DNA of 64,000 nucleotides from Candidatus Berkiella aquae (GTDB taxonomy: Bacteria; Pseudomonadota; Gammaproteobacteria; Berkiellales; Berkiellaceae): NCBI RefSeq assembly GCF_001431295.2, contig NZ_LKAJ02000001.1:2728001-2792000 (forward strand), read 5' to 3'. A model generated the notes under the pieces. That model was not told where the DNA came from and ran no database searches. It saw only the letters and a list, made by a program, of their open reading frames with translations. Positions 45,739 through 53,539 of the stretch are shown here, piece after piece. Made by a program: the position numbers and the translations under genes. Positions within the stretch are counted from its first letter, which is position 1. Each line of letters begins with the position of its first letter.

Positions 45739-46242
45739 ATGCCAAAGTATCAACAAAATACTCATCAACCTCATCATCCCGTTACCGCAAGACCACAAGG
45801 CGTTCATAAGCCTCATCGTGTGTTACCTCATGCTCATACATCGCATGCTACACACACCAGAACATTCACACCGGCAAGAGTATATCATGCCACTCATACC
45901 CGAACACCGACTCCTGCAGCAGTTGCAATAACCGTAACAACCGCACCACACCCTATTACTCATGCAAGAACGTTTGTACCAGCACCTGCAGTAGCACCAC
46001 ACCCTGTTACTCATGCAAGAACGTTTGTACCAGCACCTGCAGTAACGCCACGCCCTGTTACCCATGCAAGAACATTCGTGCCCGCACATGTTACCCAAGC
46101 ACTATTAGCAACCCATCCAGTTTCCCATGCCCGAACTTTTTTGCCTGCTGCAACAAACGCGATTGCCAGTAATCCTGCTTTAATGCAACCCGCAACGGCA
46201 CCTCATGCTCATCATTCCACGATCGTACGTTTGCGAAAATAA
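45739..46242 (+). CDS. HARTF tandem-repeat protein, His/Pro/Thr-rich
   Basis: 167 residues, ribosome site AAGGAGAAG. Built on the unit [TS]-H-A-R-T-F-[VL]-P-A: four clear copies (about residues 71-138) and two diverged ones earlier (THTRTFTPA; THTRTPTPA). The two best units are 17 residues (51 bp) each. Very low acidic content, many His, Arg, Pro; no signal peptide or membrane segment, presumably disordered. It ends IVRLRK. Could be a host-protein or metal/nucleic-acid binding effector; no family recognised. Confidence 0.55.
   Translation: MPKYQQNTHQPHHPVTARPQGVHKPHRVLPHAHTSHATHTRTFTPARVYHATHTRTPTPAAVAITVTTAPHPITHARTFVPAPAVAPHPVTHARTFVPAPAVTPRPVTHARTFVPAHVTQALLATHPVSHARTFLPAATNAIASNPALMQPATAPHAHHSTIVRLRK
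45943..46095 (+). repeat. Three 51-bp tandem repeats inside the HARTF gene
   Basis: Copies start at 45943, 45994 and 46045; the first two are nearly identical and the third has diverged mostly at third codon positions. Period is a multiple of three, so the frame is kept. Confidence 0.75.
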
Positions 46243-46475
46243 ATCGCCTATTCAATTTAATTTTGCGACAACTTTCTGAAAAGTTGTCGCTTGTTATTCT
46301 TGAATAAGAGTCACAGCGTATTCGAACATTTCCTGACATCAATGATGGTATTCTAGCCATTACAAACAATCTAATTGACTCAGTACGACTAATTAAGATA
46401 AAAATCCACTGGCTATTTTTTAGCATATAAAATCAGCTGAGTTTTTTGTTCATTAGAATAATAAGGAGATGTTTA

Positions 46476-48056
46476 ATGACGATTCTATATTGGGCAACAG
46501 CAGAAAATGACTTGAGGAAATTACTGCAACCTTCTGAAGAGGGCGTAATTAATTTAGAACAATATCAAGTTACCTTATACCGTCGCATTCAAGATGCCTA
46601 TCAAGCCCACCAAGGTGAATCTTACCCCGTTATTCAAGTGAAATTTATCGGTGACACATCATCTTTCCCTATTGCAGGTCCAACAGTCAGTATTCCAGCA
46701 TGGGAAATTGAATATGCTAAAGGGGCTTGGTCAGAACAAAAAGATCAGATCGTTAAAGCTCTCAGAATAGCGACCAATGTTAAGCATGAACATGACAAAA
46801 CATTGCTGAATCAAGTAATAGAAGAGGGTCTAAAAACCGCTTCTGAATTACACCGCTCAATCTCGCAACAAAAAGCAGATTACGAACAACAACTCAAACG
46901 ACTTGAAGACGCAATTGCAGAAGAAAGGCTGGCTTTTGAGAGACAACTTGAAGAAACAACCGCAGACAAAGATCACCAGCTTGCACAGCAAGAAAGAAGC
47001 TTAGAACAAGAAAGACAAGGTTTTGACGTTCGTCTTGAACAAGCAACGGAAGAAAAAAATCAACAACTCGCAGAGCAAGAACTTAAATTTGCAGAAATCT
47101 CTAGACGTTATGGTGCGTTAAACAAAGAAAAAGACGCATTAAAGCTCAAAATTATAGAATTAAGCGAACAACTTGATGATTTATCTCGTCAATTAGAAGA
47201 CGAAAAACAAGCACGACAAGAAGACCGTGATGCCGATCTTGAAGTTCGTTCACAGCTTGGCAATCGTGTTACCAGTGAAATTGAGGAGTTAAAAGCTCGG
47301 TTGATTGCTGCTATCAATGAACAACGTCCAGCACCTCAACACGTTTCTGAGTCTGATGTTGAAGAAGATGAATATGATGATGAGTTCGAAGATGAACTCG
47401 AGAATGAACTTGATGTTGAAGATGCCGTCGAAGCACCTCCTACCTTGGCAGCTTCTAAGCCCGAGCTTTCAGAACAGAATCCATCGCTTCTTGCAAGATT
47501 AAATAAACGCCCCCTTCTTAAAAACGGGCTACAATTGACGTTTTCGGCAGGTGTAGGCGCTTTGTTCTTTTATGCGGGTGGCGTTGAAGCGGCAGCTGGA
47601 TTGTTAGCAGATTATGTGATGCCTTCCGCTGGACTTGATGCTGCACTGACAGGTCTTGCTACAAGTCTTGCATTCCTTGGTACGAAAACTGCTGAGTATG
47701 GAATATCGTTGATAAAACCTGCAACTTCAACGCCTGCAGCCAAAACAGCGGCAACAGAAAGTGCACCCCAAGTTGCAAAATCAACGGCACAAAAACAACA
47801 AAAGGCAGCTTCTACTTTACATAAAATTCTAGAATCTGATTCAGAACTGTCTCATGACGTATCGTACGAAGAAGCTTCATCGGAAAAATCTAATTCAAGA
47901 AATGCTCGTTCGAAGCAAAAATGGTCAACTCCTTTAAGAGATGTCATTGGAACTCGTTCAACCACACTTGCTGCGCGTAATGCTCAACAAGCTGGCAATG
48001 ATAATAGAAACCCAGATACCACCAATAAAAGAAAACAAAAAATAACTGGATTCTAA
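46476..48056 (+). CDS. Coiled-coil protein with acidic linker and hydrophobic hairpin
   Basis: 526 residues; ATG 46476 follows AAGGAGA by 6 bases. A small N-terminal globular part (1-95) is followed by a long coiled coil (about 105-275, rich in Glu/Gln/Lys), an acidic stretch (SDVEEDEYDDEFEDELENEL), then two hydrophobic Gly/Ala helices (about 345-405; FSAGVGALFFYAGGVEAAAG; LDAALTGLATSLAFLG) and a disordered basic tail ending KRKQKITGF. The plan suggests a tether that inserts in a membrane. No known domain. Followed by a good terminator. Confidence 0.6.
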   Translation: MTILYWATAENDLRKLLQPSEEGVINLEQYQVTLYRRIQDAYQAHQGESYPVIQVKFIGDTSSFPIAGPTVSIPAWEIEYAKGAWSEQKDQIVKALRIATNVKHEHDKTLLNQVIEEGLKTASELHRSISQQKADYEQQLKRLEDAIAEERLAFERQLEETTADKDHQLAQQERSLEQERQGFDVRLEQATEEKNQQLAEQELKFAEISRRYGALNKEKDALKLKIIELSEQLDDLSRQLEDEKQARQEDRDADLEVRSQLGNRVTSEIEELKARLIAAINEQRPAPQHVSESDVEEDEYDDEFEDELENELDVEDAVEAPPTLAASKPELSEQNPSLLARLNKRPLLKNGLQLTFSAGVGALFFYAGGVEAAAGLLADYVMPSAGLDAALTGLATSLAFLGTKTAEYGISLIKPATSTPAAKTAATESAPQVAKSTAQKQQKAASTLHKILESDSELSHDVSYEEASSEKSNSRNARSKQKWSTPLRDVIGTRSTTLAARNAQQAGNDNRNPDTTNKRKQKITGF

Positions 48057-48063
48057 CCTTTCA

Positions 48064-48097
48064 AAAACCTATCACTCCCATGGAGTGATAGGTTTTC
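48064..48097 (+). terminator. Intrinsic terminator
   Basis: Fifteen-base arms AAAACCTATCACTCC and GGAGTGATAGGTTTT around CAT, ending in the T-run, 8 bases after the stop at 48056. Confidence 0.85.
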
Positions 48098-48120
48098 TCC
48101 CCTTTAATCTGTTATTGTTA

Positions 48121-48318
48121 CTATCCCTTTGGCCCTCGGCGCACAATATGCGTGATTAATGACATCACAAACAATAAGATAAACACAAAGAACAGGATTC
48201 TGGCAATCTCGCTTAAAGCTCCTGCCAATCCACCAAAACCTAAATAACCTATGATAACCGCGATGATGGCAAAAACCACGGCGTAATACAAAAGAGAATT
48301 CTCACCAAAAAATCTCAT
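48121..48318 (-). CDS. DUF1328 small membrane protein (YtjA-like)
   Basis: 65 residues with two transmembrane helices: LLYYAVVFAIIAVIIGYLGF then GLAGALSEIARILFFVFILL. The pattern and length match DUF1328/YtjA, a common envelope-stress-associated membrane protein of proteobacteria with no defined activity. AGGAG ribosome site 10 bases upstream of the ATG. Convergent with the coiled-coil gene, sharing the terminator zone. Confidence 0.9.
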   Translation of the reverse strand: MRFFGENSLLYYAVVFAIIAVIIGYLGFGGLAGALSEIARILFFVFILLFVMSLITHIVRRGPKG

Positions 48319-48437
48319 TAGAAATTACTCCTATGAATATCGCTTCTCTATCTAGATAGACTCCTCTTGTACAAATTAGTTCAATATCGACCTATAGGCA
48401 TTTTATGCACTGATACCCTAAGCAGTATGCTTTGATA

Positions 48438-49004
48438 TCAGCCTTTCAACCTTCTTCTCACTTTCATCAAAGCAAATCCTAGCAAATTCAATCCCAGCCA
48501 CTTTTCTGGATCTTGAATTTGCAGATCATTTTCTGCTAAGCCAATACCCCAGATTTTATCAACCGGACTTGCTTCTACTAAAACCTGATTGGCGGTCTTT
48601 AATAAAAAATGTTTTAACAGAGGATTTTGTGCAAATTTGGCTAGATTGCCCTGAATCACTATTTCACTGCGCTGTTCTCGCCATTGTGCTTCATCAAAAT
48701 GTTTTATTTCTCTTCCCAAGGCTTTAACTTCTTGTGGACAAATTGCCTTCAATATTTTTTCAACGATCACCTGATCGTTAAAAAGCCGCGCTTTTTCTGC
48801 CATCATATAGTGTTCAGCGGTTAAATAGGTCAGGTTATTAATCTGAAATGGCGCAGGATACCACTGACTCAAGCAGCTTTTACCGATACTTGTGCCTACT
48901 TTAGATTGATGTCCCCAAAAAAAGAGATACTGTGGATTAAAGCCTTCGCGGATCGCTTGAATTAAAGCTTCAACATCATCAAAAAACTTTTCACGGAATG
49001 ACAT
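48438..49004 (-). CDS. NADAR-domain N-glycosidase (YbiA-like)
   Basis: 188 residues. YLFFWGHQSK near residue 26, LSQWYPAPF, LTYLTAEHYMMAEKARLF, and the end VDKIWGIGLAENDLQIQDPEKWLGLNLLGFALM are the NADAR/YbiA signature. Family members hydrolyse N-glycosidic bonds of riboflavin-pathway intermediates or remove ADP-ribose from guanine. Length is usual. AGGTG ribosome site before the ATG. Confidence 0.9.
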   Translation of the reverse strand: MSFREKFFDDVEALIQAIREGFNPQYLFFWGHQSKVGTSIGKSCLSQWYPAPFQINNLTYLTAEHYMMAEKARLFNDQVIVEKILKAICPQEVKALGREIKHFDEAQWREQRSEIVIQGNLAKFAQNPLLKHFLLKTANQVLVEASPVDKIWGIGLAENDLQIQDPEKWLGLNLLGFALMKVRRRLKG

Positions 49005-49095
49005 AACACACCTGTTGAAAATGAATCACATGATATAATTTATGAATAATCACTATAATGATATTTACCTTTTTTGCAATTTTATTCAATCGAAG

Positions 49096-49133
49096 AAAAA
49101 AAATCAGGATCTTGATGAGGATCCTGATTTTTT
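49096..49133 (-). terminator. Bidirectional intrinsic terminator
   Basis: AAAAATCAGGATC and GATCCTGATTTTT arms, eight-base loop, with an A-run of eight on the left and six T on the right. It lies 33 bases after the minus-strand gene ending at 49166. Confidence 0.85.
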
Positions 49134-49165
49134 GATAACTTTGACAAGTTTTTTTAGACAAGACG

Positions 49166-49504
49166 TTAAAACAATTTGTAATTACCACGAAAGACAAACC
49201 ACCAATTTGCAAACCAAATAATGGCAGTGACCAATGCAAGTGGCAATAATATGCCAGAGAAAGCACTGACAGTAATAATGGGATTGTAAATCATCACAAA
49301 CAAAATGAAGACAATGCCCCAAATCATATAATATGGCGGTTTAGTCGTGAATAATAAATAAACAATATAAGCAGCAGCAATTGAAACCACGATTTGTAAT
49401 AACAGAGGAAACAATAACGCTGGCCAATTTATAGGCAATAACGAAATTAACAATAAAATAATCGGCAAAAACCAGACTAAAAAAGTGATCATTGCTTTAT
49501 TCAT
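49166..49504 (-). CDS. Small four-helix membrane protein (DUF6804-like)
   Basis: 112 residues, four hydrophobic helices. The order ...YYMIWGIVFILFVMIYNPI then a short polar turn and AIIWFANWWFVFRG resembles the small DUF6804 membrane family (from memory). AGAGG ribosome site. No catalytic residues seen. Own terminator downstream. Confidence 0.65.
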   Translation of the reverse strand: MNKAMITFLVWFLPIILLLISLLPINWPALLFPLLLQIVVSIAAAYIVYLLFTTKPPYYMIWGIVFILFVMIYNPIITVSAFSGILLPLALVTAIIWFANWWFVFRGNYKLF

Positions 49505-49580
49505 GGCAAACCTCTGCTTTTTCTTAGCCTCTTAATTTTAATGTAGCAGAAGAGATCTTGATTAGTGATAGTGGGCTGAT

Positions 49581-50945
49581 TTAATAATCAGATAACATTT
49601 TTGCAAGTCGTTCCGCTGATTCAACCGCTGCTTCCATGGTGCCTATTTCATCTAAAATGGTCGCATGCTCACCAATAAAATAGATCTTATCTTCGATAGG
49701 TGCAAATAACGGTTTAAATATGGTGCCGTTATAATCAACTCGTTTGTCAATCTCATTTTCGAGGGTAATATCAAATCCCGAATAAGAGCCTTGTGCATAG
49801 GGATCTTTTTTCCAAGATTTAGCAGCAGGTTCGCTATACTGAACGTAATGAAGATCATTGACTTCAATAAAGGGCAGTTCATTAAAAGAAGCGCTTGGAA
49901 ACGCTTTTCTCAGTAACTGATGGGTTTGTTGAAAAGTCCTTTCACTAAAAAGGATTTTTCCATCATCATGAGTAAAATAAAGATTTAAAAGTTTTTGGTC
50001 ATCGTTAAAAAAGGCGCCCATCTTAGGACTTGCTGCCCAATGGCCTGTGCCAGGAGGATACTGGATTGGCATTAATACTTTGGTGGTTGTACCATAATGC
50101 ATACCACGAATACGATTTAATCTATCTGAAGCAATGATTTCAGGCGCAAACGCAATATCACGATACACCGTACAAGGGATTGCTAATACTAAACTATCAC
50201 ACTGCGTGTTACTTCCATCCTTAAAGGTTAAAACTATCTTTTTATCATGAGTATATTGAACGTCGGATAATGCTTTATTGAGATGGATAGATTGCCCCAT
50301 CCTATCTGCCAGGCATTGTGGTAATTTAGCATTGCCTTCTTTAAGAGAAACACGATGTATAACTGCTTTGCTCTTGGCCACCTGGTGAACTTGCGATAAT
50401 CCACCCGATAACATATGTATTAAAGTATTAAGGTTGTGAGGATTCGTTGATAACAATGAAGGATCTATTCCTTCATAGCCATTGAGCAAAAAACTTAAAA
50501 AGCCCTCTTGTGCAGGTGTTAACTGCAGCCTAGTTAGCACTTCTTGCATATTCTGACAATTTGCAGCAATTTGTGGGATTGTCAAATGCGGTTTATCATG
50601 TTTAGTAAGAATTTGAGAAATCAACGCATTTCTCTGATGAAGTATTTCGCCATCATAATAGACTCCTTCAAAGGGGATAGCATCTTCATTTAATTCAAGA
50701 TTAAGTTCTTTTATTAAAGAAAGTATGTTGGTTGCCACCCCACCATCCATGATATTTTGTGCACCAAGTTCTGCATGAGAAAAGCCGCCTTGCCTATTTT
50801 GCACAAGGACGGTCTGGACTCGCCCACCTACACGAGGTCTTGCCTCATAAACGGTGACATTTTTTCCTTGCTGCTTCAATCGATAGGCAAGTACCAGCCC
50901 TGCAAGGCCTGCACCAATCACAATAATTTTAGATTTTGCATTCAT
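49581..50945 (-). CDS. FAD-dependent amine oxidase family protein
   Basis: 454 residues; ATG 50945 preceded by GGAAAGG (a GTG at 50960 is less likely). The dinucleotide-binding motif IIVIGAGLAGLVLAYRLKQQGKNVTVYEARPRVGGR is split here as VIGAGLAGL (8-16) and YEARPRVGGRVQT (34-46). The C-terminal FAD-contact IYFIGEHATILDEIGTMEAAVESAE is the monoamine-oxidase end motif. Flavoenzyme acting on an amine or related substrate, cytosolic; substrate unknown. Confidence 0.88.
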   Translation of the reverse strand: MNAKSKIIVIGAGLAGLVLAYRLKQQGKNVTVYEARPRVGGRVQTVLVQNRQGGFSHAELGAQNIMDGGVATNILSLIKELNLELNEDAIPFEGVYYDGEILHQRNALISQILTKHDKPHLTIPQIAANCQNMQEVLTRLQLTPAQEGFLSFLLNGYEGIDPSLLSTNPHNLNTLIHMLSGGLSQVHQVAKSKAVIHRVSLKEGNAKLPQCLADRMGQSIHLNKALSDVQYTHDKKIVLTFKDGSNTQCDSLVLAIPCTVYRDIAFAPEIIASDRLNRIRGMHYGTTTKVLMPIQYPPGTGHWAASPKMGAFFNDDQKLLNLYFTHDDGKILFSERTFQQTHQLLRKAFPSASFNELPFIEVNDLHYVQYSEPAAKSWKKDPYAQGSYSGFDITLENEIDKRVDYNGTIFKPLFAPIEDKIYFIGEHATILDEIGTMEAAVESAERLAKMLSDY

Positions 50946-51188
50946 CGATTGCCTTTCCACAAAGGATTACTTCCTGTAGAAGTTATTATATCGTTTCACA
51001 CTTTGACAAAACAATTTTGGTTTTTTTGCCAAAGTACATGATTAAAAAAGCAAAACACAAAATACAGTTGAATAACTCACGCAATTTAACTGCTTATTCA
51101 TGGCATTCGTCTGCCTCCCATTGAATAAGATTTCACATTTACATAAAGTCGCCCATCTAAACTTTTTATAACATAAATGGGGGCTAAA

Positions 51189-52457
51189 ATGCCGCAAGCA
51201 GTAAAATTATCATTATCACAATTTGCACATGTTCTTAATGCCTTAGTGTTAGGACAACATATCTCTCGCCATCAAATAACAGCGCATTCTAATCTTCAAT
51301 ATCATCAATTACCCTATGAACTTTCACGGGCAATGAAAAGACTTGACGATTCCTTGCATTTATCTAGCGTCAATAAAATACTCAACTCCCATTATGAATT
51401 TGAAAATTTTATAAAACAGCTAACCACCTTTGCTATCGAATATCATGGTTCAAAAGCAAATACCGAAAATCAACAAGCGGCTTATTTAGCAGGTTTCTTA
51501 GTACATCATCAGATTGAAGTAGAAATCAACAATCATTCATACTCAGTCCGTGATTTAATCTTGACGCAATTACCTGATTACATTCAATATTATTTAGTGA
51601 CAGGCCAATACCATCAAATACATGAACCATTCATTCCACACGGTGGTTATGCGTTTTTAAATCAAGACTGGTTAAACAATCGAAATTATCCTTCTTTAAC
51701 TGAATTAAACGTTCGTTGGACTCAAGAAAAGGCCAGATTAGATCAGCAAGCGCAATACAAAGCCCAATTAAAACAATGGGAACACCAACAACATCTGGCG
51801 TTTAGAGCACAACATCATTTTGATGGCATGGTTCTTAACTTAAATCAGCTATCCTATGCGTTAGAAGCTTTTATCAAATCTGATATAGTAAGATTGGCAA
51901 ATCAAAATCATTTATGGCAATTTAAGCCACAATTATCACAAAAGATTTCTGATTTAATGACAAAATTTGCCCAACTTGCACGCACAACGAATGTTTGGGC
52001 ACCCAGCAGAACCGAAGAATTAAATCATGTTTTTGTTTTGTTAATGAAAGAAATTATTACCGATGCAAAATACAATAATCAACCAGCATCAAAATTGCTG
52101 TTAGGATTCTTGTTACATCACAATTTCCATTTAAATGTAGCTAATCAAACTTTTAATATGGGTGATATTTTTTGGGCAGAAGCAACTCCACAAGAGAAGC
52201 AATTACTGCAACTACAACCAGGTAAAGCATCGACTCAAATGCCTTATGTATATCAAGAATGGCAGCAACGTCAGGGGTATCCTGGAAAAGCTCAGATGGA
52301 GAAGCTATTAAGCAATGCGCCTCAAGTGACATCAGCGCCTGCTAATCACTTTTTGCCTTCATTTAGCCAACAGCTACGAACACAATTAGCAAATACCCAG
52401 GCAACGACCAATAATCCATTTAAAGCACCTTATCTACCGACCCGAATGACATTTTAA
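51189..52457 (+). CDS. Internally duplicated hypothetical protein
   Basis: 422 residues; ATG 51189 is preferred over 51177 because a GGGG stretch lies 6-9 bases before it. Two halves repeat: residues 4-155 and 217-365 share LxLxQ[LF]xxxL.., a central helix, A[AS]..L.GFL[VL]HH (YLAGFLVHHQIEVEINNHSYSV / LLLGFLLHHNFHLNVANQTFNM split), then [DG]DI/RDL and, after a loop, Y-x[FY]xxxWxxxRxYP. His-rich and Gln-rich; no signal peptide. A duplicated domain of about 150 residues of unknown function. Ends PTRMTF. Confidence 0.6.
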   Translation: MPQAVKLSLSQFAHVLNALVLGQHISRHQITAHSNLQYHQLPYELSRAMKRLDDSLHLSSVNKILNSHYEFENFIKQLTTFAIEYHGSKANTENQQAAYLAGFLVHHQIEVEINNHSYSVRDLILTQLPDYIQYYLVTGQYHQIHEPFIPHGGYAFLNQDWLNNRNYPSLTELNVRWTQEKARLDQQAQYKAQLKQWEHQQHLAFRAQHHFDGMVLNLNQLSYALEAFIKSDIVRLANQNHLWQFKPQLSQKISDLMTKFAQLARTTNVWAPSRTEELNHVFVLLMKEIITDAKYNNQPASKLLLGFLLHHNFHLNVANQTFNMGDIFWAEATPQEKQLLQLQPGKASTQMPYVYQEWQQRQGYPGKAQMEKLLSNAPQVTSAPANHFLPSFSQQLRTQLANTQATTNNPFKAPYLPTRMTF

Positions 52458-52466
52458 TGGCTGACC

Positions 52467-52500
52467 GATGGATTTCTTGTTTCAAAACTTGAAATCCATC
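52467..52500 (+). terminator. Hairpin after the duplicated-domain gene
   Basis: Ten-base perfect arms GATGGATTTC and GAAATCCATC with a 14-base loop, 10 bases after the stop. No T-run. Confidence 0.45.
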
Positions 52501-52602
52501 GCACCTTTAATCCTGCATAAAGAATCAGTTATTACAAAATGAACTATTCTCATTCTTAAACAGTCTATCGAGTGTATATAATGCTAATATCCAGGCGAGG
52601 GT

Positions 52603-53469
52603 ATGATGAGTGAAGAATCATTTTTAGAACAACAACAAAAATTAATTGGATTATGCTCTGATGCAGATAAACTGGCATTTGCTCTCAAACAATATTTAGG
52701 CGTTACTTTCTTTCGTTATGTCAAATCTTACCCTACCAATGAAAAATATATCATCTGCAATAATGAAGGGTGGTTAAAAGCTTATTTCGCAGAAAAATTT
52801 TATAACAATGAATTAGCCGACTACAGAAAACATCCTATCGGCTCAAAAGGAGTGCATATCCATCATCCTTGCACCCGAGATCATCCTGCCTGCAATTTTT
52901 GGCGTGCCAATAGTGAAATTGGTGACTACACATGCTTTATTTATTTTTTTGTAAAATATAAAGATTATTTCGAATCATATAATTTTGGGCTCAAAGGTGA
53001 TGCTCACCAAACTAATGATTATTTTTTTAATAACCAACATCTATATAAGCATTTTTTCCTCTATTTTAAATCACGCGGCAAAGATTTGCTGCAACAAGCT
53101 GAAGAAGCAAAATTCAAAGTTGATGATACGGGGGAATATAATTTACAAGACAATTGGTTACTTGGCATTAATGAAAGCATGACCAAAATAGTCATGCAAG
53201 AAATGCCCCTCTTGGAGGTTTATTTAGATGATGAGTTTGTCAATGTTCCTTTATCTTTAAAAGAAGCGCGTTCATTGAAATATTTCTTAGAAGGTTATAG
53301 CATGCAAGAGTCTGCTGAAAAACTTGATATCTCTGACAGCGTGCACATTGAAACCTTAACAAGCGTTATGGAAAAATTGCATGTTAAATCATACAACGAC
53401 CTTAGATCGCTTTGCTATCAAAAAGATATTGCTCTCAAGCTGAGCTTTTTAAACAAAGATATTCGATAA
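52603..53469 (+). CDS. LuxR-type transcriptional regulator
   Basis: 288 residues (MM start; 52603 or 52606). The C-terminal helix-turn-helix (about 222-280; LSLKEARSLKYFLEGYSMQE then SAEKLDISDSVHIETLTSVM) follows the LuxR/GerE plan of L-[ST]-x-[RK]-E, E..L and a final recognition helix. The N-terminal 200 residues do not match a known autoinducer domain clearly but have the same length and position, and many aromatic residues. Legionellales carry many such orphan LuxR proteins. Ligand and targets unknown. Confidence 0.7.
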   Translation: MMSEESFLEQQQKLIGLCSDADKLAFALKQYLGVTFFRYVKSYPTNEKYIICNNEGWLKAYFAEKFYNNELADYRKHPIGSKGVHIHHPCTRDHPACNFWRANSEIGDYTCFIYFFVKYKDYFESYNFGLKGDAHQTNDYFFNNQHLYKHFFLYFKSRGKDLLQQAEEAKFKVDDTGEYNLQDNWLLGINESMTKIVMQEMPLLEVYLDDEFVNVPLSLKEARSLKYFLEGYSMQESAEKLDISDSVHIETLTSVMEKLHVKSYNDLRSLCYQKDIALKLSFLNKDIR

Positions 53470-53488
53470 GATAGACTAGAATATTACT

Positions 53489-53509
53489 TGCCGCGGTTTG
53501 CCCGCGGCA
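53489..53509. terminator. GC-rich hairpin between convergent genes
   Basis: TGCCGCGG / CCGCGGCA stem with a five-base loop, between a plus-strand gene ending at 53469 and a minus-strand gene ending at 53540. Very GC-rich against its surroundings; no T-run, so a Rho-assisted or bidirectional stop. Confidence 0.55.
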
Positions 53510-53539
53510 TCCATAATAAGTCTTGGTTCTAAGCAGATA

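Noticed and set aside
45943..46095. CRISPR-like periodic repeats
   Set aside because: 51-bp units are contiguous without spacers and stay in frame: a coding repeat.
45823..46098. Cys/Arg-rich minus-strand frame across the HARTF repeats
   Set aside because: Antisense of the tandem repeat, no start signal.
48438..49004. Toxin-like reading of the NADAR gene
   Set aside because: Full-length YbiA-type enzyme fits better; no partner gene.
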